Assembly: GCA_027886175.1 (NCBI GenBank)
Contig: JAJNNQ010000016.1
Span: 2,051,001-2,115,000 of the forward strand
Origin: Phylloscopus collybita
Taxonomy: Eukaryota > Chordata > Aves > Passeriformes > Phylloscopidae
Direction: 5' to 3'
DNA length: 64,000 nt
Shown: positions 28,001-40,000 of the stretch, one piece after another
Layout: each line of letters begins with the position of its first letter
Numbering within the stretch: the first letter of the stretch is position 1
The notes under the pieces: model-generated
Seen by the model: only the letters and a program-made list of their open reading frames with translations
Database searches by the model: none
What the model was told of the DNA's origin: nothing
Position numbers and translations under genes: made by a program

Positions 28001-31000
28001 GCTGCCTGCAGGAAGCACAGATTGACACGGGGACTCTCTTACTGAATTAGTGTTTGGTTTAGCTTTTGTTTGTTTGGCTTGATTTTGTTTACAGTTTTCC
28101 AGCCAAGATTTGATTTACTTTGGAGTCTTTAAAACTAAAAGCACAAGTGACTCCGCTTCCTTTGGGCATAAGGATAAAAAAAAAAAAAAAAAAAAGTAAG
28201 CATGTGTGTCTGCACACACATAATTCAGCCCCAGTTTTCTCAGAAGGAATTTCACGTTGAGTTTGCTCCTACGGGGGTCCCTGTGGGGCTGGGGTTCTCT
28301 AGGTGCAGCTGTTCCCTTCCAAGAGTGCACACCAGAAGCCCCAACCAAATTTTTCCATGTATCCTGTCAGCTCTGTGAAATTCCCACCCTCTGTTCCCGA
28401 GGTCTCCCAAGGAGCCCCTCTGGGAAGCCGGGCACGGTGGACGAGCGCAGTGGCCAAAGCTGCTCCTTTCTGACAGCAGAGCGTGACCCCACGCCTTGAA
28501 AGGGATGGGAAGGGTGCCTCTCCTTTGAGCAGGGGAAAACACTGGGATCGCCAGGCGGGGGGAGGAGTCCTTAGCTCCCCTCTGATGGAGCACAGAGAAA
28601 CCTCCCTCTTTGGGAGGCAGCCGGGCAGCAGATGGCCGGGCTGCGGCGCTGAGCTGTCAGGGCTGGATCATTTCTCTGGCTGTTCCTGGGCGCTGATACC
28701 CATGGTGGAGAGCAGCCCCTCCCTCAACTTGCTCCATCTTCTTTCTGCCCTGATTTTTTTGCAGCTGCTGCTAAAGATCACAGGCAACTTGAGCTGCAGC
28801 CTTCAGTGGTAGTACTCTTATGGATTGTTTGAGGCTGTTCCTCCCCTTTGACACAGATGTGCTAGGTTGTGTCCTTCCCTGTGCCCCAGATTTCCCTTTG
28901 TATATGCAACATACGATTAAAACTTTCAACCACAGTTGCAATTCAGCTTTGACCTCCTTTCTAATCCTTGCAAAAAAAAAAAGATAGGGACCTCTGACAA
29001 CAACCCTGTGGTTTCAGAGTGTAGCCAGGGATAAGACTAAGAATTGCACTGAGCTCTTGAAAAATCATCTGGATCCATGTGGGATGTGCCACATCGATAC
29101 ACATACACCATTCCATCACTGCCTCACTCCAGCTATCCAAATTGCTTTGCACATTGAGGGGCAACAAGAAAAGGAAGGGATGTTTTGACAAGTGAGAGAA
29201 AGTTTATCTCAGTTTTATGAAGTATTAATGGTGCTAGTCACATTGGCATGGGAGAAGTTTTGGAGTTGCAGAGTTCTTCGAGGTACCTTTTCTGATCTGT
29301 TAGAGCTGGTTTCTGTAATACTTTCCCTTGGTTAGTGAGCTGTGTGGAAGCTGCCTGTGCTGTACATCAGGAAGTGGTTGAGATGTGGTGAGAGTCGTGG
29401 CCCGTGGTCTCACACTTTTCTCGTAAATTGTTTCTAAGACTCCCAATTTACTTGGGGAAGAGGGGTGGTTTTCCTTTGGACGCATGCCCCGAGACAGAAT
29501 GTGCCCATGTACCACTTCATCCTTCTTGGAGTGCTCCAGTTTGTAGAGAAAAGGACATGACTGACCTAACACTGCCTCCAATGCTGAGGGTTTTTACGTG
29601 TCTCAGTGATGCTGAGAACCTCTGGAGAAGAGATACATCTGTCTCCTCAGCTCAGTGATTTCCTTCCTGCCTTCTTGGAGGTTCTCAGCAGCAGTAGACT
29701 CTGTAGGACTTTCAAGTGTATTGTTGTCACACTACTGAGCTTGAAAAAAGGGTATTTAACAGACTGTATCCAGGTAATTCCGTTCATGGATCCAGTCTCT
29801 CTGATTCTTGGGTTTGAATTTTACAGGTAATTCCAAACAGTTATTCCTGGGAATTTCTGCCTTGCACGGGGAAGAACCCCAAGGGCAGGGTTCTCATAGA
29901 TTGCTGTCCTCCCTGCAGATTTTCTTCTCCAGACCAAGAGAGCTGTTTCAGAAACTTTTTCAAAGGGAAGTGGAGGAGATGGGATAAGTGAAACTAACTG
30001 TAGGTGTGGCAGACGGGGTGAAGACGAGCATCCTAATTTTGTCTGGAGAAAGGAGGTCAGCTCCCATTAAGAGGGAAAATATAAATTGGGTAAGATTGAG
30101 AGTGATTGGGAATGCCTTGAGACATCTGTTTCCCATCTCTGGTTCTCATTTCTATCCTTATTCAAAGCGACAAATGCACAGTAGCTGTCTTTGAAAATTG
30201 ATGGGGGTAGGAACTCAAAAGCGCTCTTAAGAACAGAGCTTGTAATGCGCCGAGCACCGGGTGGATGGCGGAAATTTCTAGTGTTAGCCACTTATGTGAA
30301 AGTCAAACTGAAACCAAATTGGTTAAATCAACAGAGCCAATCCCTAGGGGCAAGGAGAGTTACATAGGCAAAGATTTCAAATGATCTTCTGGAATTAAAC
30401 AGCTTCCTGGATCAGTTTTCTTTGAGAGCAGCCAAAATGATAGAGCCAGATAAGTGAACTCATGCAAGTGGTAAAAGTATCTGTCTGATCCTTGCCTTCC
30501 CACTTTTTTCTTAGGTAGAAAAAAAAATAAGAGTAGATGAAACCCTTCTACTTTTGTGGTTTCTTCCTCTGTATCAGATTTGATGAAATAATCTTCTTCC
30601 TTGAGCTCTGGCAGAGTTGAAGAACTGAACTTGTGGGGCTGAAACTCGAATGCTCTCCGAGAGCTTACAATTGTTTGCCTTCTGCTTCTGGACTAAGCAT
30701 CCAAATGCAAGTGATGCTTTACTGCTTTCAGGAAAAGATGTTCTCATTACTATTTGACTGGAAGACAGTCAAAACTCCCCTTCCCTTCCCTTCCCTTCCC
30801 TTCCCTTCCCTTCCCTTCCCTTCCCTTCCCTTCCCTTCCCTTCCCTTCCCTTCCCTTCCCTTCCCTTCCCTTCCCTTCCCTTCCCTTCCCTTCCCTTCCC
30901 TTCCCTTCCCTTCCCTTCCCTTCCCTTCCCTTCCCTTCCCTTCCCTTCCCTTCCCTTCCCTTCCCTTCCCTTCCCTTCCCTCATTCTACCTCTTCTTTTC

Positions 31001-34000
31001 TGCTGTAATCTAATGACTTCTGTAAATATGTGTCATTTAAGACATGTGATCAAATACCACTCTTTAAAAAGTCTGTAAAGGGAATCTATTATTGCCTCCT
31101 TTCCCAAATTAAAGTCCTTGCTGGAAGTTAGGTCTTGGGGTATTTGAGAAAGACAATGCAGGAATGCACAGCTACTTCAGGTAGGTGTACTGTGTACTGA
31201 ATGTCTCACTTAAAGAAGGGATGTTTGCTGTAGTTTTCACCCTAAAATTACTACTTGAGGCAGTTCTGAGGCACTTTGTAAAATGTCAGTCCTCCCTTTT
31301 TTACTGAACTTTGTCAGCATGGGAGGCTGTTTCAAGTTATATTTGTGTGATTGCTGATATTAGTGAAACAATGATACTTGGGAACACTGATGCTTTGTTC
31401 GTGTCATGAAGATGGAGCAAACTCCAGGTTGCAGAGGGCACTAGGTCCAGGTGCACTCAAGCATCTTTTGTTAAATACAACCAGGGTAGCAGTGGTGCAA
31501 TGACAGGAGATATCTCTGGGAGGTCAGCTTGCATTTGACGTCAGAGAGAGGCAGGCTGGTGAGGAGTGATCTGCAGGGTGATCTGCACTTCTCTCTACTC
31601 AGGGAGGAAGGGAAATGCTGCCAGGTGGACATGGCTTGAGGCATCTGTTCCTTCATTCTTGCAGTCACTGTCCAGTCATGGTCCTTGCAAAGAAGTCTGG
31701 TCTTTACCAAATGTGTGAAGACCCCTGTCCAATAGCTAACTTCTTGTTGACTTTTAATGATCTTCCTTCAGCTGGATCAGACTCCTCCACCTCTTTGTTA
31801 AAATATAATAGCTTTTGTAGAAGTTAGCAATTTCTCAGGGAAATGCAATTCTGGAGTGCTGGCGCCGTTCCATTAATCATATAGAGTAATCTGCTTGTGC
31901 CAAAAACCTATCAAGTGGAGCTGCCTTTTTGAGAGCTGGTGGGAATGTGTACCCAGTGGTGTTCTTGCTGGCATATGGACTTCCCGTGTGTGCAAGAATG
32001 GCTGGGGCATGGGGGGGGTCCCCCTTTGCTGTGCTCCTCAGGGTACACAACTCGAGCAGGCTGAGCAAGCCTGGCAACTCTCAGGACTCAAAGTCATATG
32101 GACAGATCTTCAGAAAGTTTTATATTTAGGGACACAGCCCCTTTTCATTCCTTCCCCTGAAATTTTGAGCATTCAGGATAAAGGCTTAAGTCTCATTGAA
32201 ATTATAGACAGGAGTTCTTTTAGCCTTACTTAGTGGTCTACATGTCAGATGGGGATATTCACTCTCAGTGCTAGATGAGGGTAAGAAATATCTGCTTCCT
32301 TGGGTTTTATGATGAACTGCTGGCAGTGAAAGTAGGACTTCATGTGACCCAGCTAGAAAATGAGAAAGATCATTTTAATAGTAATGTTTATGAGGAGCTC
32401 AAGTGTTCAGCTTGATCATCTGGGGGAGTACAGAGGGTGGGAGTTCCCTGTACTGACTCCTTTCAGCTTGATCATCTGTGGGGGTACAGAGGGTGGGAGT
32501 CCTCTGTACTGACTCCTTTCAGCTTGATCATCTGGAGGAGTACAGAGGGAGGGAGTCCCCTGTACTGACTCCTTTTTGGGAGGTGCACTCCTGTTGGGGA
32601 TGAGCCTTGTTGTGTGGCAGCGTCCAAGCCACGTGTGCGAGGTGGGCTGTGCTGATGTCCTGCCAGAGCCACCACTGGAGGAACAGGCAGAAAGTGGCAG
32701 CACCTTTGGGGGGTGGAGGGAGAGGATACCAGGGACCACGATAGGAATATGGGAAGCAGCAAAGTGGGGAAGAAGTGATCAGCCGTGCAAAGTCTCAAAT
32801 CACTGAACCAGGGCATGGAAAACTTCTAAAGAAGTAGAGAGGAGAAGGGCTTGGCAATGACAGATGTGAGGGGCAAAGGGAAATCTGAAGAAAATGGTCT
32901 TCACATCAAATGGGAAGAGTTGGAAAGGGACCAGACTGATAAATTTTGTTGCATCCCATTTTAGTAAAGGGTAGCACTGCCCATTGGGATAGAAAGGGGA
33001 TGAGTTGCTACCATGCTTGGCTCATACTGCTTAGAAAGAAGTAAGAGTCTATAAAATAATAACTATAAGAAGCTGTCTGTGTATAACATGACATCCCGTG
33101 GTGTTGCAATGAGATTGCTGTGTTTAGGAATGGCAATGACAGAGTTGCACCCAGCCATGGCTGACAGTTTTCCTTCAGGTGCTCTCCATCTCTGCGTTTG
33201 TGTTTGTGGCAGTCGCTTGGTGCACCAGGCGTTTCTGGACACGGCAAACTACAGCAAGCGTGTGTGACCTTTTTTCCTCCTTGGTTAGATCCCAGACGTT
33301 TCACAGCTACCTGGAGGACATCATCAACTACCGCTGGGAGCTGGAGGAGGGGAAGCCCAACCCTCTGCGGGAGTGCACCTTCCAGGAGCTGCCCCTGCGC
33401 ACGCGGGTGGAGATCCTGCACCGCCTCTGTGACTACCGCCTCGACGCCGACGATGTCTTCGACCTCCTCAAGGTGCTTTGGGCAGCAGGGATGAGGGAAA
33501 CTCTGTGGCCACAGGAGCTGGGCTGGGTCAGAAGTTTCCTGGGACGAGAAGGGGTTGCAGTGCGTCAGCAGTTCCCTTTGCCCTCCTCTGCCTTGCACTG
33601 GCTTGCTCAGGACTTGGGCCCTTGTCCTGTGTGGATGTATTCATAACGTGGGAGTTGCTAAGGAAATTGGCTTCATTGGCTACTCCTCTTGCAAAGAGTG
33701 TATTTGGCGATGCTTTAATGGTAATGGCAGGGCTGTGAGAGCTGAGACTTGCTGAGGGATGCTGTGAGATGAAAGGATGGGGATGAAGTATACTGGGGGA
33801 GCTGGGGGAGGGTAGAGGAGGGGAGGGGGGGCAGGGAGCTTCTCAGGGCTGTGCGTGACTGTCGCCAGCACTAATTAGACCTTCCCTGTCAGGAGCACCA
33901 GAGATGAAATGTTAAAACGAGAGAGGCCATTCAAATTAGAGATGCCAATCTAAATCCCTCCCTGGACAAGAGAGCGAACAGTCGCCTTCCCCCTGGAGTA

Positions 34001-37000
34001 ACATTTTCCCAGCTCGGGCGGGAGGAGCAGCTGTACTGCTGCTGTGGCATGGTGGGAGGGAAGGAGGGAGGGAGGGAGGTGTTTACAGAGGGGGTGTCAT
34101 CATGTCTTGTGTGACAATGTGGCCGCTTTTCAACTTGTCACCGTCTGGCGGGGCGGGGGGGGCTCCATGTGGGCGCAGGGCTTGGACGCCGACAGCCTCC
34201 GCGTGGAGCCGCTGGGCGAGGACAGCAGCGGCGCCCTGTACTGGTACTTCTACGGCACCAGGATGTACAAGGAGGACCCAGTGCAGGGCAAAACCAACGG
34301 AGAGCTGGCTCCAGACAGGTAACAGCCCACGCACACACCCCCCCCCATCCCCTCCCGTGCCCGGCTGGAGGGGGCTCCGCCTGACTGCTGTTGTGCCGAG
34401 GGGGGGAGAGCGGGGCCTGGAGAGGGGCAGCGCGGGCGGGCCCGGAGTTGCCAAGCAGACTGGGAGCTGCCCCGCGCCGTGCATTGTGTGGCAGGCGGGC
34501 TGCAGCCTTTGTGGCACCGGCAGAGCCTGCTGTGGGAGCGATGCTGCCTGCCCCACCGCATTCCTGCCTGTCTGCCCCGCACCGGGTCCGTGCCGTGCCG
34601 GCGGCTCCCAGCTCAGGCTCCCAGCCAGTGGGAATCCCTCCATCTCCCCTCTCCCCGTCCTGTTGCTGCTCTGATTTCATTCCCTCCTTTGGTTGGGTTT
34701 CTAGCAGCTGTTGCGATTTCCGGGGCCTTTCTCCCATCCTGCCAGTCTCGGTTCCCCTCGCTCGGCAGATATTTCATGGTGGTTTTGCCGTTTTTCAGGG
34801 GATGTGGGGGGCAGACAAACACCCCAAATGTTCCTGGGAAAACAGGCAAGAGACGAGGGCGACCTCCAAAGCGGAAAAAACTACTGGAGGAAAATTTGCT
34901 GAGGTATGGAAGGGTTCTTCCTGCAACAGAAGTAAAATACGTACATTCCCAGAGGGAAGTGTAATGTATTTCTGGGGTTCCCCCAAGAAGTATGTATATA
35001 CCAAGCAGCCATCATTTCAGTGCAGCTCAGAAGTGAAGCAAGCTCAGACTCGGTGGATGCTTTGATCACTTTCCAAAGCAAAATCTGCCTGAGATGGAAG
35101 TTTGGTGAAACTGTGAGCATCACTCTTCCAGCCACCTCACTTCAAATGCAGTTCCACCATGCAGTGCTAGGGAGTTTGCTCCTGATAAAGAATACTTTCA
35201 CTGTGTGTCTTGAAGCCAGAAATTCTGGCCACTTGAGTCCATATAGATTTTTGGGATGCTTCCCATAAGAACTGAGATACTGTACATCCCAAACTTCATC
35301 CTGCACCCCTCACTTTTAAAAACTTCACGAAACTATGGTAAATATGTATTTGAAAATATATGTCAAACGTGTGTTCTGCAGTGTTCTTTACATGGTTTTG
35401 CTCTGCACTGAATAATTGCAGTGTTCCCCGTTCTCCTCAGAAACAGCTGCATTTCAGTGATGTGAAGTAATGTACTTATTGTATCACTGCTTCTCTTTCT
35501 TTTCTGCTAGGGAGAAGGCAGAAGACAACTTGCTTATCCACGAGACTCCGATAAGAAACGGTAAAGAGATTTTACAGTGTCAGGGTTGATGCCACCAGCT
35601 AATAAGGCTCTTAAATTATCAAAACCCTGAGAGATGCCTGAGAGACAACCCAGCCTTTCTCAGGAGAGTCATTTTGCTGGTGGCTGGGGCCAAGTTTGGA
35701 AGGAGAAGTTTGTGTTACAGACTGCCTGGCAGCTGGGAGTCTGGGCACCTCATGGTTATCATGGTTGAGTTTGGGATGAAGAAACCTAACCTCCAGGGAT
35801 ACACTAGAATTCAAGGGCTCACCTAAAAAAAGCAGGCTATGAACGGTCCTCAGTCTTCCAGGGGTGAGATAAGAACACACCCCTCTTGTCAGCAGGTGTG
35901 TTTTTTTTCAGATGGGGAAGAGAGTGGAGTCAGTGATGCTAAGATAGGGAAGGAAGAACCATTTTGATCCTCTCCCTTTTACTTCCTTGTGGCCATCGGG
36001 TGGCTGAGAGTGGTAAACTGTGTCTTGGGTGTACCCAGCTGAAGGTTAACCGGGCGAAAAGCGAGTTAGCAACGTGATGTGAAAGTGAGTTCAAGGGAGC
36101 TGGGACTCATTTGTCATACATGTGTATCCACTGGCTCCCACAAAACCCAGGGAACTCAGCCTGCCTGTTGCCTCACAATAAAAGGCAAGGGTGGCATTGT
36201 CTTTCCCATGCCTCCTTCCCTTTGCCCTTTGTTTTCAGATTTCCTGGCGGCTCCTGCGGCTGCTCCGGAGCCGGGCGGGAGAGCCGGAGCGATGCGCGTG
36301 AGGCGCTGGGGGTTTTATCAGATCATTGTCTTCCAGCAAATTGTGTCACTTCAGCTGCAGAGAGTAATCTTCTGCTGGCACAAAGCAGTGCCTTAGTCCT
36401 GTTTGCTATTGAAATGAGTTGTCTGTAGGCAGCTGGCAAGGCAATGGGAAACGAGGATGCAGCTTTGGGGGGCAGGAGGCAGGTAAGCTCCCTGCTGCAG
36501 GTGGGCAAGGGATGGCTTTGTGTAGCCAGAGCTGCAGAACCAGCTCATGGCTGGACCTCTGCTCTCTCAGTTACCAGTCCCCAGTGCATTCACAGAGCTG
36601 AAACCCTGTGCCACTGCCACTGCACCCCTGGTAGAGGAGGTGCTGGAGGGAGCCCACAGCTTTCCAGTCTTCCTGGGATAACCTGACAGCTTGCATGTCA
36701 GAGCCACTTGTAGCTCACAAAGGGCCCAGAGAGTCAGGTTCAGGTTTTTTACTTCTTTGTAATGAAATATTTCATTGTTAACTTGCTTGAAAATGTGGTG
36801 AGAAGGTGTGTGACATCTGCCAGTGGTGTTGATGACCATTGCTTTCTTTCTGGGAGCCAGTGGTTAGCCCGAGAAAAGTCTAGAGGGAGCTGGGAACCCC
36901 TCAGCCTGAAGGTGTTTGATATAAGATTTTCCCCACTCTAAAAAAAAAAAAAAAAAAAAAAAGGCCACAACCTTTTTGTGCTTAGAGAACATCCTGGGGC

Positions 37001-40000
37001 AAAAGCATACAAGTTGGAACCCATGAGGCTTCACTGCTCTGTGTAAAGATTGGTGGAGCAGGAACCACATTCCCCATCTCCAGGTGGGTGTTCCAACCAC
37101 AATGCAAGAGAGCCCTTCCTTCACAGTTAATATTCAGATGTTTCACACAAGGTGGAACAGCTCTCAAAGTGTCTTGGTGGTTGGGACATGCTTCAGAGCA
37201 GTGGGTGATCTGCTTCAATCCCACTCTGGATCGAGCAAAGATGGGATGTGAACTTTTGGAACTTCCCCCTCATCTGGCAGCCCGATGAACCCTGTCCTTT
37301 GCTTCCTCTTCTGCTCTTTCAAGTGCCTGCAAACAAAATGTTTCATTTGCAGGGAGCAGGAGGATTTTTTTTTTTCACTGCAGAAATGGTTTGCAGTGCT
37401 TAAAAAAAAAAAGCTTATTTCAAATTACATTATTTTTGATGGCTTTATTCTGCTGCCAGACTAAATCCAACATTTGCAGTTCCCTATGTCCTGCTCTAGC
37501 TGACAGCCACCATTACAAAAAAACCAAATTCAATTCTTTTCTCCAGTCTGCAATAGCTGGAGCACGGGCTTGCTACAGGGATGTCACACTACTTATGTGT
37601 AGCCATGTGCCACCATTATTTCTTCACCTGTGTACTTCCTCTCTTACCTTGGCATCACTCTCAGAGGTAGCAGTGCTTCTGGTGCATGAAGAGAGCTTTG
37701 GGTCTACAGCAAAGGGAATGTTTTCCATAACAGTGGCCATTGCCAGTGGCTTTTGCTCTTCCTGAGCCCAGAGGAGAGAAGAGAAGGGCTCGAGAGGAGC
37801 TGTTAGTCACAACTGCTGTGGAGATAACATCCTTTCATGTTTTTGAAGGGTCCCAAGGGCCTGGCCGTGGGACATGGTGGTTGCTGTGCCAGACGGAAGA
37901 GGAGTGGAGGCAGGTCACAGAGAGCTTCAGAGAGAGGACTTCCCTTAGAGAGAGGCAGCTCTACAAACTCTTGAGTGAAGACTTCCTGCCGGAGATCTGC
38001 AACATGATTGCACAGAAGGTGAGGAGACATGACATCCTGTTTACCTCTCTTTGAGCGCTTCCAAGAGCATGGATGCTTGCTGAGAGAAGGAGAGCTAAAC
38101 CCCAGCAGCCTGTCACCCCGTTCTGCTCCCTGCACCTACAGCCTGCAAGTGTCCTGGATGTGGGGGCTGTTGAGCTTGTGGATGGGGGGAAGGCTCTCCC
38201 CCGTGCTGTGGCAGTGCTGGAGTCGGCGCTGGAGGATCTGGTTCGTGATTTGGTGGCGGCGTAGGCAGGGTGGCTGAAGGGGTTACTGCCTTCAGCCCTG
38301 CTCTGTGGCCCTTTCCTGCTAGCAGGGGATCTCTGTGCTTTTGAACCGCTGCGATTTACAGCCTGGCTTTTCCATGCAAACCGCCTGTGATTCCACTTTT
38401 ACTGCCGTTCCTCTGGAGGGGGCACTGGCTGCTTAGCTGTCCGAGCTAAGTCTGCTTTGAGCTGGTTATGTCAGAGCCCCAAAACTCCGGAGGGTGTTGT
38501 CTTTCAGGTGGGACAGATCTGGAAAGGGATCCTTCGGCTGGATGGCTTTGTAAAACAGGCTCTGCAGTCAGCGTGATGTTCTTGGACCGAGTTCAGTTTG
38601 CTTGTTTGCTACCCTTGTAAAGCTAATAGGGATTTCATGGTCACTTCTAGCCCTCAGAGTTTCTCCTGCCAGTGTCACCGATGTGCCCTAATTTCCTCCA
38701 CTCTCTTTTTCCTTCCCTCAATTCTCCACCCCGTTTCAGGAGAAGCGTCTGCAGCGGCCAGAGTTTTCTCCCAGGTGGATGTCTGACCATCAGCCCATCA
38801 AACCAATCAAGCAGGAGGTGAGGGGGGGTGCGAGGGGGAGGAGGAGGACGACGGAGGGAGGCGAGAGCAGCAGATGCCTCCTGGGGGAAAGAAATAAACC
38901 GCAGCAGCGTCGCTATTCAGTGGGAAGGAGCCGCTTGAAAGTGCCTGTGCTGAAAGAGAGATGGGTGGTAATGCCCGTCAAAGGCAGGCTGACCCCCGGG
39001 GTTTCTATGGCGAGCAGGGAGGTGCTGCCCTCTGCCTCGCAGAGGTAAGCGGCCTCGCCGCACAGCCCGCTGCAGCTGCAGATGGAAATCTGCGCTCAGG
39101 CTGGGGAATTCCACTTCAATGAAAGTGCTGGCACATTCGAGGCGGTTCAAAGAAAAGTTGAAGAAGGATGAGAGGGCTAGAAGAACCGGCTCACAAAGGG
39201 AAATGACAGAAATTCAGCCAAGGGGAAAACGTGAGGCTGCAAACACATGAGGGTGTAGATAGCGCCGAGGGAGAGGATGACTGATGCGGTACGGAGCTGG
39301 GCTAGGAGGGGGTCAGCTGGAAATGGAAGTCACAATTTAGGCTGCTTGAAGGAATGCTTATCAGACTGCAGCCTTGTGGGCTCGAACGACGCTTTCCGTG
39401 CCTCCTCACCCTCATCTCCTCTCCACCCCATCAGTGCAACAGCAGCGCTGCTGCTGCTGCTGCTGCTGCTTGAGGGTCTGTGCAGTGAACCAGACCCAGG
39501 GAAATGACTGGAGTTAAATATAACCTTTTTCTTTGGTCGGGGTTATTTTTAACATAGATCAGTTTTCCGATCCAGTTCACCACCCAGCCCCTAAGAGTCA
39601 TGCCTGTGCAGGCTGGGACACGGGGCTGTGGAGATGGGGGGGATCTTTGAACTAGCAACTGCTACCCAAAGCAATCGGTCAGACAGCACAGGATTAGCTC
39701 TGGAGGAAAAAAATGGTCTCAATTCTTTGAGGTTGGGGCATAGTCTCTCTAGATGTAATGGAGACGTAGTGTACCTGGTGTTTCGTCAAACCCTGGGAAA
39801 TCAGGCTGCAGGGAATACGCCCTGTGAGCCTGAGGTTCCCCCAAAACAAAGGAGAAAGTGCAGTTCCCCCTGCAGTAAATGTGATTACTTAGAACTTTTA
39901 GATAAATAAAAGGAAGGAAGAACCTCTCATCATGCTGCAGATAAAAGCCTGCTGGGAGGAAAATAAGACCCCAGCGATGGTCAGTTTGGGGCCAGAATTA

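Larger units (their letters stand above)
13005..33288 (+). other. Intron 2 of CECR2 (20.3 kb)
   Basis: A long intron without a recognisable gene. It contains a (CAAA)n tract (14350-14390), a (TC)n tract (20662-20681), a 19-bp x 2 direct repeat (21050-21087), a C13 homopolymer (24764-24776), short direct repeats near 25175-25214 and 25989-26016, an A20 run (28176-28195), a CpG-enriched patch (about 28380-28650), the 40-copy TTCCC array (30781-30980) and a 3 x 56 bp minisatellite (32408-32575). All open frames seen are short and lack domain-like composition. Confidence 0.85.
33473..34178 (+). other. Intron 3 of CECR2
   Basis: 706 bp, with two G-run clusters (33794-33837 and 34052-34079) and a G-rich 3' end. 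No coding potential. Confidence 0.9.

Noticed and set aside
28176..28195. Poly(A) run as the tail of a processed pseudogene
   Set aside because: No coding remnant upstream and no flanking target-site duplication recognised; the same holds for the A23 run at 36940-36962.
30633..31013. Plus-strand frames encoding Pro-Phe-Pro-Ser-Leu repeats
   Set aside because: Produced by the TTCCC array, whose five-base period leaves all frames open; not a protein gene.
32408..32575. CRISPR-like direct repeats
   Set aside because: The 56-bp units abut each other without spacers and the genome is eukaryotic; it is a minisatellite.
33008..33598. 196-codon minus-strand open frame
   Set aside because: Antisense to exon 3 of CECR2 and adjoining introns; no independent support.
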